The translations under genes were made by a program, and so were the position numbers. The notes under the pieces are model-generated. The model saw nothing but the letters and a program-made list of their open reading frames with translations. It was not told where the DNA came from and ran no database searches. A stretch of DNA of 7,984 nucleotides from Planctomycetota bacterium (GTDB lineage Bacteria > Planctomycetota > UBA11346): the NCBI GenBank assembly GCA_947470885.1, contig CANIXE010000093.1:1-7984 (forward strand). The letters are read 5' to 3'. Below are positions 1-6,416 of this stretch, piece by piece; position 1 is the stretch's first letter; each line of letters begins with the position of its first letter.

Positions 1-755
1 CACCCCCTCCCCAAAACCTCCACCACCTGCCCATCCTCTGCCACGGCAATATGCGCCGGCAATTCCACGCCCCCCGCATCCAGCCAGGTCTGCAGCCCGT
101 GGCCGATATGGATCAGCAATCCCCGGCCGGGGGCCGCGGCAGCCAGGGCCGCCAGGCTGGTGGCAATATCGCCGTGGCCCCGCAGCGGGGCGCGGACGAC
201 GCCCGGGGCAAAGGTGGTGTCCAGGGCGATGAGGTCGCAGGGATGGGCGGCCAGCCAGGCCAGGCTCGGGGCGGGAATGCCGTAGGTGTCCGTCAGCCAG
301 GCCAGGCGTCGGCCGGCCCATTCCACCACCCAGCCCAGGACCGGGATGGGGTGGTTCAGGGGCAATGGAGTGCAGCGGAACGGGCCAATGTCGAGGGTGA
401 CGAACGGGGCCACCACCCGGACAGATGTGGGTCGGGGAAAGTAATCTACGCCTGGTTCGCCCACGGGGTTTTCAGAGAGACCATCGTCGGGACCCCACGC
501 TGAAATTCCCGAGAATTCCTCGATGAATCCCGCATGATCCGGATGGTAATGGGTCAACAGCAATCCAGCGCAATCCTGCCGACCCAGGCCAGTGTCGATG
601 GCAATTGAATATTCCTCCGCCGTCACCAGGGCGCAGGAATTCCGGCGGGAGGGCCCCGTGCGGTTGTGGGCCCGGGCGCAGGCGCAGGCGGGATCCATGC
701 AGTCGGCCCGGGGGATGCCGCTGGCATCGCCGGAACCAAGAACCGTCAGGCGCAT
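1..755 (-). CDS. phnP: PhnP, phosphoribosyl 1,2-cyclic phosphate phosphodiesterase (3' end at window edge)
   Basis: Metallo-beta-lactamase-fold phosphodiesterase that opens 5-phosphoribosyl 1,2-cyclic phosphate, the product of C-P bond cleavage, to ribose 1,5-bisphosphate in the cytoplasm. I translated this frame by hand: it is open for 251 codons from ATG 755-753. Visible motifs are THYHPDH (residues 68-74, the metal-binding HxHxDH), NHP (134-136), LTDT (154-157), GHGD (193-196) and HIGHG (216-220), all in the order of E. coli PhnP. An N-terminal cysteine cluster (C19, C24, C26) matches the place where E. coli PhnP has a structural zinc site, although its spacing differs. E. coli PhnP is about 252 residues, so the protein is nearly complete; the last two bases read TG and could begin a TGA stop just outside. 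The start overlaps the end of phnM by 10 bp and no strong ribosome binding site is seen, so coupling to phnM is likely. Confidence 0.93.
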   Translation of the reverse strand, partial: MRLTVLGSGDASGIPRADCMDPACACARAHNRTGPSRRNSCALVTAEEYSIAIDTGLGRQDCAGLLLTHYHPDHAGFIEEFSGISAWGPDDGLSENPVGEPGVDYFPRPTSVRVVAPFVTLDIGPFRCTPLPLNHPIPVLGWVVEWAGRRLAWLTDTYGIPAPSLAWLAAHPCDLIALDTTFAPGVVRAPLRGHGDIATSLAALAAAAPGRGLLIHIGHGLQTWLDAGGVELPAHIAVAEDGQVVEVLGRG

Positions 756-1909
756 GCCGCGCCCCGGGCGAAGGCCCGGTCCACCGTGTCCAGGACCACC
801 CGCCCGGCCACCAGAACGGTTTCCACCCGGGCGGGGCCCTGGCCGGTCCGCACCAGCAACAGGTCCGCCCGCATTCCGGGGAGGATCGCTCCCCGGTCGG
901 CCAGGCCGGCGGCCAGGGCCGGATCCCGGGTGGCCAGGCGGATCGCCGCCGGCAGGGACAAGCCGTGGTCCGGCAGGGCGAGAATTGCCTGGAGCAAGCT
1001 TGGCGGATGGTAGTCGGCGCACAGGCCGGTGCAGGCCCCGGCGAGGATCACATCCAGGGCTTTGACATTGCCGGAGGTGGAACCACCCCGGACCACATTC
1101 GGTGCGCCCATCAAGGTCACCATTCCCGCCGCCACCGCGGCCCGGGCGGCATCCAGGCCGATGGGAAATTCGCTGATGGTCACCCCCAGTGCCGCCATCG
1201 CCGCGACTTTTTCCGGGGTGTCGTCGTCGTGGCTGGCCAGGGCAACGCCGTGGGCGCGGGCCGCGGCGGCGAGGCGTTCCATCCCGCCGGCGGCGGCCAG
1301 CCGGGCGGCAACTTTCGCTTCCCCCAAGCGGATGGCCTCGGCCTCGGAGGTGTGGTAGGTGCGGACCATGTAGGCGACGTAGGCCGCCAGATCCCGGAAC
1401 TGGCCCTGGCCGGGGGAATGGTCCATGAACGACACCAGATCGCAGACGCCGGCCTGGATCAGGGCCTCCACCGCCGGTCCCGCTTCGGGATCGGTGATTT
1501 CGTAGCGGGCGTGGACCCGGTGGTCCACCAGTCCGCGGAAGGCGCGGACTGCCTCCACGACTTTCGCCGCCGTGCGGTTGTCCCGCACGCCCCATTCGCC
1601 CCCGGCGAAGCTCACCGCGTGGTAGACCGTGGTGATCCCGGCATTGAGGTTCCGCCGGTCACTGCTGGCCAGGGCCAGATCGTGGGCAAAGGCCACCCGG
1701 GGCCGGGGCTCCACCTCTTTTTCCAGGGCATCGCAGTGGAGATCCACCAGACCCGGCAGGCAAAGGGCTCCGTGGGCGTCCAGTTCGTTGTCGTAAGTCG
1801 GAGCAACTGGACAGAGGGCGGTGATCACTCCGTCCTCCACCAGCAGAGAAGCATCAGAGATCACCGCTTCTGGCGTCACCAACGTGCAATGGGTGATCAG
1901 GCGGCGCAT
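746..1909 (-). CDS. phnM: PhnM, alpha-D-ribose 1-methylphosphonate 5-triphosphate diphosphatase
   Basis: Amidohydrolase-superfamily enzyme that removes pyrophosphate from ribose 1-alkylphosphonate 5-triphosphate to give the 5-phosphate substrate of PhnJ. The protein has 387 residues (E. coli PhnM is about 378). The N-terminal metal motif HCD (58-60) sits in the PhnM-type stretch DLHCDALEKEVEPRP. Further family landmarks are FMDHSPGQGQ (161-170), SHDDD (226-230), TLMGAPN (265-271) and CADYHPPSLL (297-306), where D299 is the expected late catalytic or metal aspartate. A C-terminal beta segment (GMRADLLLV) closes the amidohydrolase fold. The ATG at 1909 is preceded by GAGGA with a 6-nt gap (1916-1920) and overlaps the phnL stop by 13 bp. 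The stop overlaps phnP. All key residues appear intact. Confidence 0.96.
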   Translation of the reverse strand: MRRLITHCTLVTPEAVISDASLLVEDGVITALCPVAPTYDNELDAHGALCLPGLVDLHCDALEKEVEPRPRVAFAHDLALASSDRRNLNAGITTVYHAVSFAGGEWGVRDNRTAAKVVEAVRAFRGLVDHRVHARYEITDPEAGPAVEALIQAGVCDLVSFMDHSPGQGQFRDLAAYVAYMVRTYHTSEAEAIRLGEAKVAARLAAAGGMERLAAAARAHGVALASHDDDTPEKVAAMAALGVTISEFPIGLDAARAAVAAGMVTLMGAPNVVRGGSTSGNVKALDVILAGACTGLCADYHPPSLLQAILALPDHGLSLPAAIRLATRDPALAAGLADRGAILPGMRADLLLVRTGQGPARVETVLVAGRVVLDTVDRAFARGAACA

Positions 1910-2607
1910 GGGGCTTCCTCGGGGCGGGTCAGGCGAACCACGTCCTGGGCCAGCCGGTCGATCAGGTCCGGATCGTGGAAAATGGCGAGGATCGCCACGC
2001 CCTCACCGGCTAAACCGGCGATGGCTTCGATGGCTTTGTCCGTGGCCTGGGGATCCAGGCTGGCGGTGGGTTCGTCCAGCAACAACAACCGGGGACGGGC
2101 CACCAGGCCCCGGGCCAGATTCACCCGCTGGCGCTCGCCGCCACTGAACGTCGCCGGGGGCAGGTCCCACAACCGTTCCGGCAGATCCAGACGGCGCAGG
2201 GCCAGCACGGCCCGTTCCCGGGCTTCTGTCGAGCCTACCCCGCGCACCACCAACGGCGCGGCCACCACGTCCACCGCAGGCTGACGGGGCAGGCAGTGGA
2301 GGAACTGGGTGACGAAACCCAGGTCATGCCGGCGGGCCAGCAGGACCTCCCGTTCCTCGCAATGGGCCAGATCCACCATCCCGGCGTGGCCATCCAGGAG
2401 GATGCGCCCGGCCTCGGGCAGGTAGGTGCGATGGATGCACTTGAGGATCGAGCTTTTCCCCGCGCCGCTGGGGCCGGCGAGGGCGGTGACTCTTCCTGCG
2501 GATACCGTGAACGACACGCCCCGGATCCCGGGGATGGACCGGCCCTGCTGATGGAGGACGAAGTGCTTGGCCAAGTCCTCAACCGTCAATACGCATGACC
2601 CAGTCAC
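1897..2607 (-). CDS. phnL: PhnL, C-P lyase ABC-type ATPase subunit
   Basis: ABC ATPase of the C-P lyase system, not a transporter component. In E. coli it is implicated with PhnG/H/I in coupling phosphonate to ribose and can associate with the core complex through PhnK. The 236-residue protein has Walker A GPSGAGKS (45-52), Q-loop Q101, signature FSGGERQRVNLARG (154-167), Walker B LLLLDEPTASLD (174-185) and H-loop H211. PhnL-specific stretches such as FVLHQQ near the N-terminus and LPERLW before the signature separate it from PhnK and from transporter ATPases. The start is GTG (2607-2605), overlapping the phnK TGA as GTGA. A TTG six codons further in would match the E. coli N-terminus equally well, so the exact start is slightly uncertain. 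Confidence 0.94.
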   Translation of the reverse strand: MTGSCVLTVEDLAKHFVLHQQGRSIPGIRGVSFTVSAGRVTALAGPSGAGKSSILKCIHRTYLPEAGRILLDGHAGMVDLAHCEEREVLLARRHDLGFVTQFLHCLPRQPAVDVVAAPLVVRGVGSTEARERAVLALRRLDLPERLWDLPPATFSGGERQRVNLARGLVARPRLLLLDEPTASLDPQATDKAIEAIAGLAGEGVAILAIFHDPDLIDRLAQDVVRLTRPEEAPCAA

Positions 2608-3446
2608 AACGCCGCCCCCACTAACTGCTGGGTGTAGGGATGTTGGGGATCCTCCAGGATCTGGTCGGTGAGGCCCGCTTCCACCACTCGGCCATGGCGG
2701 AGCACCAACGTGCGCTGGGCCAGCAGGCGGATCACCCCGAGATCGTGGGAGACCACGATCATCGCCGCACCCAGTTCCCGCTGGAGTTCCAGGATCAAGT
2801 CAAGGATCCGGGCCTGCACCGACAGGTCGAGGCCAGTGGTGACTTCGTCCAGAAACAGCAGGCCCGGGGACGGGGCGATGGCCCGGGCGATCTGCAGGCG
2901 CTGCTGCATGCCGCCGCTGAAAGCTCCGGGCTGATGGTCCATCCGGTGGCGGGGAATTTCCGTGCGCACCAGGAGGCCGCCGGCCAGGGCGCGGATCGCC
3001 GCGTAACTGCGTTCCCCGGCGCACAGCAGGCGCTCGGCGATGTTGCCGCCCGCGCTCACCCCGAAGTTCAGGCCCAGGTGGGGATTCTGGTGGACCATCC
3101 CGAAGCGGGTGTCCCGCAGGCGGCGGGCCACCGCCTCGTCGATGGCGGCCAGGTCGTGGCTAAACCCGGGGGCTTCCTGGAAGCGGGCGGTGCCGGCGGT
3201 GGGCCGATCATCCAGATGAAGCAGGCGGACAACGCTGCTTTTGCCGCTGCCGCTTTCCCCCATCAAACCGAGGATTTCCCCGGGCCAGAGGTCGAATGAC
3301 ACGTCGGCGATGGCCACCACGCTGCCGCAGTGGGGGCAGGTGTTGGTGCCGGCGGCGTCGCCGGTGGAGGTGCGGCAGAGGTCGCAACCCCGGCCATGGA
3401 TGCGGGTGAGGTTGCGGACCTCAAGGACCGGCGTGGTGTTCATCAT
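2604..3446 (-). CDS. phnK: PhnK, C-P lyase ABC-type ATPase subunit with cysteine-rich insert
   Basis: ABC ATPase that in E. coli docks on PhnJ of the core complex. The chosen start is ATG 3446-3444, giving 280 residues beginning MMNTTPVLEVRNLT, which aligns with the E. coli N-terminus; an ATG directly follows at 3443. The open frame continues upstream but that part is the shadow of phnJ. Motifs are Walker A GESGSGKS (63-70), Q-loop Q119, VSAGGNIAERL (129-139, PhnK-typical), signature FSGGMQQRLQIARA (175-188), Walker B LLFLDEVTTGLD (195-206) and H-loop H233, ending HPYTQQLV. Between the first strand and Walker A lies an insert with C21, C24, C37 and C40 that the E. coli protein (about 252 residues) lacks. 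The D-loop region reads DEVTTGLD rather than the canonical DEPTxGLD. The start lies 26 bp inside phnJ. Confidence 0.95.
   Translation of the reverse strand: MMNTTPVLEVRNLTRIHGRGCDLCRTSTGDAAGTNTCPHCGSVVAIADVSFDLWPGEILGLMGESGSGKSSVVRLLHLDDRPTAGTARFQEAPGFSHDLAAIDEAVARRLRDTRFGMVHQNPHLGLNFGVSAGGNIAERLLCAGERSYAAIRALAGGLLVRTEIPRHRMDHQPGAFSGGMQQRLQIARAIAPSPGLLFLDEVTTGLDLSVQARILDLILELQRELGAAMIVVSHDLGVIRLLAQRTLVLRHGRVVEAGLTDQILEDPQHPYTQQLVGAAL
3327..3386 (-). other. Zinc-ribbon-like four-cysteine insert in PhnK
   Basis: Codons 21-40 of phnK encode two CxxC pairs, CDLC and CPHC, separated by 12 residues. They lie between the N-terminal strand (LEVRNLT) and the start of the conserved VSFDLWPGE segment before Walker A. 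The pattern CX2C-X12-CX2C is the type that binds one zinc ion. Metal binding is inferred from the spacing only. As I recall it, E. coli PhnK has no cysteines here; related inserts may be common in PhnK of other proteobacteria, which I could not check. Confidence 0.6.
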
Positions 3447-4302
3447 GGTCGGAATCCCCAGGGTAGCCCAGCCGCTCGGCGCAGCGGTCCAGGTCGTTGC
3501 ACTGCCAGCGGGAGGCGGCGCCCACCTGGGGCAGTTCATCCAGGTAGGTGTCCGCAGCGCCGCAGCGGGCGCAGGTGCGCCTGGCCCCGGTGGCATCGCG
3601 GAATGGTTCAACGGCAAACGGGACGTCACTGAAGGCCAGGGGCTCCACGTCGGTGTAGGGAGGGACGGCGTAGAGCTTCTTCTCACGTCCGGCGCCGAAC
3701 AGGTGGGCCACCGGGCTTTGGTGGAGCTTCAGCACATCGAATCGGGGAATGGGCGACGGGTCGATGACATACCGACCAGCGACCCGGGCAGGATAACGAT
3801 TGCTGATGGCCACTTCATTGAAGCGGACCATGTCTTCGTAGAGACGGACCCACAACCGGGCGTAATCGCCGTGGGCGTGGCAGCGCCGGCGCCGGGATTC
3901 GCTGGGTTCCACGATCTGCAGCGGATCCGGGTACGGCACCTGGTAGACCATCACCTGGCCCGGCGACAACGGCTGCTCGGGAATGCGGTGGCGGGTCTGG
4001 ATCAGGGTCGCCTCCACCGTCCGGGTGGTGGTTTCCAGGCCGGGGCAGGAAGCTTCGATGAACCGGCGGAGGGCCACCGCATTCACCGAATCGTCCGCGC
4101 CCTGGTCGATGACCTTCAGGCGGTCCCGGGGCAGGGCGATGGCCAGGGAGATCTGCAGACCGCCGGTGCCGAAGCCCCGGGCCACGGGCATTTCCCGGCT
4201 GGCGTAGGGCACCTGGTAGCCGGGAATGGCCAGGGCTTTCAACAGACCCCGGCGGATCTCCCGAACCGCCAGATCATCCAGAAAGCCGAACCCCTGGTTC
4301 AT
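3421..4302 (-). CDS. phnJ: PhnJ, C-P lyase catalytic subunit (radical SAM)
   Basis: The enzyme that breaks the carbon-phosphorus bond of ribose 1-phosphonate 5-phosphate by S-adenosylmethionine radical chemistry, releasing the alkane and cyclic ribose phosphate. The protein has 293 residues (E. coli 281). The Fe-S cluster and thiyl cysteines form CARC (C244, C247), C268 and C274 (CX2C-X20-CX5C), matching E. coli C241, C244, C266 and the catalytic C272. The glycyl-radical residue is in AIPGYQVP (G28, equivalent to E. coli G32). Other highly conserved blocks are FGTGGLQ, KVIDQGADDSVNAV, IQTRHRIPE, GRYVIDPSPIPRFD and LFGAGREKKLYAVPP. The ATG overlaps the phnI stop as ATGA and is preceded by AAGGTG. 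The tail past C274 ends in an acidic and histidine-rich stretch whose last codons overlap the phnK start. All catalytic residues are present. Confidence 0.97.
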   Translation of the reverse strand: MNQGFGFLDDLAVREIRRGLLKALAIPGYQVPYASREMPVARGFGTGGLQISLAIALPRDRLKVIDQGADDSVNAVALRRFIEASCPGLETTTRTVEATLIQTRHRIPEQPLSPGQVMVYQVPYPDPLQIVEPSESRRRRCHAHGDYARLWVRLYEDMVRFNEVAISNRYPARVAGRYVIDPSPIPRFDVLKLHQSPVAHLFGAGREKKLYAVPPYTDVEPLAFSDVPFAVEPFRDATGARRTCARCGAADTYLDELPQVGAASRWQCNDLDRCAERLGYPGDSDHDEHHAGP

Positions 4303-5435
4303 AGGGCACCTTTGGCGCGGTGAGCCGCCTGGCGGAGATTTTCCAGATCCGCCTGGAAGGTGACGTAGTGGGGCAGTTTGTAATGGGAGCAGAAGCCCAT
4401 GGATTCGATGCCGTCAACCAGGGCGATGACAAATTCCGGATCTTCGGCGGGCTGGGCCGGGCCCCGTTCGTCGCCGTTGAGCATCGCCCGATCGCACATC
4501 GCCATGGCGATGGCCTTGACCTCGTTGTGGCCGACGCAGGCACCGTAGCCCAACAGCAGCCGGGGCTGGCCCCCTTCTTTTCCTGCAGCGCCGCCTTTGC
4601 CGGGTCCGCCGCCATGGGTGGCGACGATTTCGCATTCGGTGATGAGCATCTCGCCGGCCTCCACCAATTCGCCGGTCAACGGATGGGGCAGACGCACGGG
4701 CAGATAGCCCACCCGCAATTCCGCCACCGTGGGATGGAGGTAGCCGTAGCCCCGCATGGTGGAATAAGCCATGGCCAGGATGCCGCCGGTTTCGCCCCGG
4801 ACGAGGTGGGCCAGGCGGGCGGGCCGGGGCACCGGCAGGGCCAGGGGCTCCCGGGTGATGTCGATGGCGGCCTGGGCCGGGCGGGACGGCGGCAGCAGGC
4901 CTTCCTGACGCAATCCCGCGACCACGCCGGGGAATTCCATCGCCGGAATTTTCGTCTGAATCTCATCCCCCAGGATCCGGGCCACTGCGGCGCGGACCGC
5001 CTGGGGATCCTCGTTCAGCAGGTCCAGGCGAAATAGCCGTTGCAGATAATCCGTGCCGGGACCCAGGCGCTGGCCGCCGGGGATTTCCTTGAAGGCCGCG
5101 GAAATCCGCCGGATTAGGCGCAACTCGCCGCCGTGGTGAACCGGGCTGGTGCCCAGCCGGGGCAGGTTGCTGCGGTGGGCCCGGAGGATGAACGCTGCCT
5201 CCAACGGATCGCCGTGGGCCTGCTTGATCGCCAGGGCCGCCAGATCCGGGGCGTACAAGCCGCCTTCGCCCATCACCCGATCGGTGAGCAGGCGCAACTG
5301 GTGGCGGATCGCGGCGATGGTCAGGGCCTCGCCGGGATCAGCGCCGGGATCCGTGGCTCCAGCGCGGAGCAGGTCCAGGGCGTTCAGGGCTTCGGCGATG
5401 GCGTGTTCACCGCCGCGCATGGCGACATAGCCCAT
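4299..5435 (-). CDS. phnI: PhnI, C-P lyase core subunit (nucleosidase / ribosyl-phosphonate synthase)
   Basis: Central subunit of the PhnGHIJ core. With PhnG, H and L it exchanges the adenine of ATP for a phosphonate, giving ribose 1-phosphonate 5-triphosphate. The ATG at 5435 gives 378 residues beginning MGYVAMRGGEHAI, which lines up with E. coli MYVAVKGGEKAI. The open frame upstream is a shadow of phnH and is excluded. Conserved blocks include RVMGEGGLYAPDLAALAIKQ (53-72), RRISAAFKEIPGGQRLGP (109-126), LAMAYSTMRGYG (220-231) and SHYKLPHYVTFQADL (350-364). H351 and H356 correspond to the PhnI histidines that hold a metal next to PhnJ in the E. coli core structure. It is longer than E. coli PhnI (354), partly because of a glycine-rich stretch at 275-289. 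The start lies one base after the phnH stop, with GGAG upstream. Confidence 0.96.
   Translation of the reverse strand: MGYVAMRGGEHAIAEALNALDLLRAGATDPGADPGEALTIAAIRHQLRLLTDRVMGEGGLYAPDLAALAIKQAHGDPLEAAFILRAHRSNLPRLGTSPVHHGGELRLIRRISAAFKEIPGGQRLGPGTDYLQRLFRLDLLNEDPQAVRAAVARILGDEIQTKIPAMEFPGVVAGLRQEGLLPPSRPAQAAIDITREPLALPVPRPARLAHLVRGETGGILAMAYSTMRGYGYLHPTVAELRVGYLPVRLPHPLTGELVEAGEMLITECEIVATHGGGPGKGGAAGKEGGQPRLLLGYGACVGHNEVKAIAMAMCDRAMLNGDERGPAQPAEDPEFVIALVDGIESMGFCSHYKLPHYVTFQADLENLRQAAHRAKGAL
4569..4613 (-). other. Glycine-rich insert in PhnI
   Basis: Codons 275-289 of phnI encode a run rich in glycine, lysine and alanine (GGGPGKGGAAGKEGG). It follows the conserved LITECEIVATH segment and precedes LLLGYG. 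E. coli PhnI has a short proline-containing loop (PPGEPP) at this place. It looks like a flexible surface loop; any nucleotide-binding role would be speculation, since no complete P-loop consensus is present. Confidence 0.55.
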
Positions 5436-5436
5436 C

Positions 5437-5985
5437 TCAGGCTCCGATCCGGGTATGACGGGGCAGACAGACGGCGCGGCTGCCCGAGCAGAACACCAGA
5501 TCCACACCCAAGGGGAATTCGCACCAACGTTCGCGAGCAGTCCACCACTGGGGATGGATCCCGCCCAGGCGCAGGTCCACGTGGCCGTCGATCCCGGGAC
5601 CGCTGAGGATCTGTTCGGAACCGTTGCCGATGGCGACGTTCGCCAGGACCAGGGTCGCGCCTTTTTCCGGGGCCAGCAACGTGCCCCGGGCCAGGGTGAG
5701 ATCCCCGGGATCCATGCTGGCGTCAGCGAGAACGAAGGCGGCCTCCTCCGCCGGAGCCGCCAACGCCCCCAGGCGCCCGCGCTCACCCTTGGACAGTTGG
5801 TGATGCAGATCGCAGAACGTGGTGCCGGCATCGCAGAGGGCGGCCAACACGGTGAGCGCCGGTGAACCGCCACCGGTCCACGGGCCCAGGTTGACGACGC
5901 AACCCGGCCGGGCCCAGGCCTCCAACACGGTGCGAAACACGACCCGCTGACCGTCGGCCAGCCAGGGATGGTCGAGGGCGATCAT
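5437..5985 (-). CDS. phnH: PhnH, C-P lyase core subunit
   Basis: Core subunit of the C-P lyase complex. In the E. coli structure it binds PhnG/PhnI at the periphery; its fold resembles PLP-dependent transferases but has no cofactor site. The protein has 182 residues (E. coli 194). Features shared with E. coli PhnH are the N-terminal FRTVLEAWARPG (residues 17-28, cf. FRRLLKAMSEPG), the middle ARGTLLAPEKGATLVL (cf. STGTAVAPEAGATLIL), LSGPGIDG and the late FPLGVDLVFCSGSRAVCLPR (cf. [20 protein letters not shown]). The ATG overlaps the phnG stop as ATGA. It has the strongest ribosome binding site in the operon, AGGAGG (complement of 5990-5995), 4 nt from the ATG, so phnH probably starts independently as well as by coupling. 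Confidence 0.94.
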   Translation of the reverse strand: MIALDHPWLADGQRVVFRTVLEAWARPGCVVNLGPWTGGGSPALTVLAALCDAGTTFCDLHHQLSKGERGRLGALAAPAEEAAFVLADASMDPGDLTLARGTLLAPEKGATLVLANVAIGNGSEQILSGPGIDGHVDLRLGGIHPQWWTARERWCEFPLGVDLVFCSGSRAVCLPRHTRIGA

Positions 5986-6416
5986 CCGCCCTCCTGGGAC
6001 AATTCCCGGAAATCCACCCGGGTGCGGTCGAGGATCGCCTGGCGGGCGGATTCGGCGATGGCTCTGTGGGCGGCACCCCGGGCCAGGAGTGCGTCGACTT
6101 CCTCAGTGCCCGGCCAGCCGGCCCGACGCACCGCATCGCAGACCGCCGCCGCCACCGCCTGTTCCCGGTCCGCCTGCAGTAACACCGCCCCGCCCTTGAC
6201 CGCGCCCAGGGCGGGATCCCGCACTTCCACGCAGGCCTGGGCTGCGGGGACCTCCCCCAGAAAATAATGGTCGCCGTGGACCGGTTCGATCATTTCCATC
6301 AGCCACAGACCCCGTTGGGGGATGATCAGGTGTTCGATGGTCCGCCCGATCAGCAGGTGTTCCGCCAAGGCGCACAGTTCGGCACGGGGCACCAGGCCCA
6401 AATCCGCGTCACCCAT
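5982..6416 (-). CDS. phnG: PhnG, C-P lyase core subunit
   Basis: Small core subunit needed, with PhnH, PhnI and PhnL, to form the ribose-phosphonate bond. The start chosen is ATG 6416-6414 (144 residues, MGDADLGLVPRAEL...), close to the 150 of E. coli. An upstream ATG at 6485 would add 23 residues that only read through the preceding acetyltransferase gene. Landmarks are HYFLGEVPAAQACVEV (cf. E. coli RFFAGDATLTRAAVRL), LGAVKGGAVLLQADREQA, and TRVDFRELSQ at the C-terminus (cf. SRVDFFTM). The start overlaps the acetyltransferase stop by 8 bp and the end overlaps phnH by 4 bp. No clear Shine-Dalgarno precedes it, so coupling to the upstream gene is likely. Confidence 0.92.
   Translation of the reverse strand: MGDADLGLVPRAELCALAEHLLIGRTIEHLIIPQRGLWLMEMIEPVHGDHYFLGEVPAAQACVEVRDPALGAVKGGAVLLQADREQAVAAAVCDAVRRAGWPGTEEVDALLARGAAHRAIAESARQAILDRTRVDFRELSQEGG

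Noticed and set aside
605..2284. A 559-codon open frame on the plus strand antisense to phnM and phnL
   Set aside because: Its translation is low-complexity and rich in G, R, P and H, typical of the shadow frame opposite GC-rich genes. phnM and phnL on the other strand have full motif sets.
3447..3686. Upstream extension of phnK by 80 codons
   Set aside because: The added residues are Pro/Ala/Ser-rich shadow of phnJ. The E. coli-like N-terminus begins at the ATG at 3446.
3241..4323. A 360-codon open frame on the plus strand antisense to phnJ and phnK
   Set aside because: No recognisable domains. It lies opposite PhnJ, whose catalytic cysteines and conserved blocks are unambiguous.
5436..5873. 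Upstream extension of phnI by 146 codons
   Set aside because: It is the out-of-frame shadow of phnH. The ATG at 5435 has a ribosome binding site and aligns with the known PhnI start.
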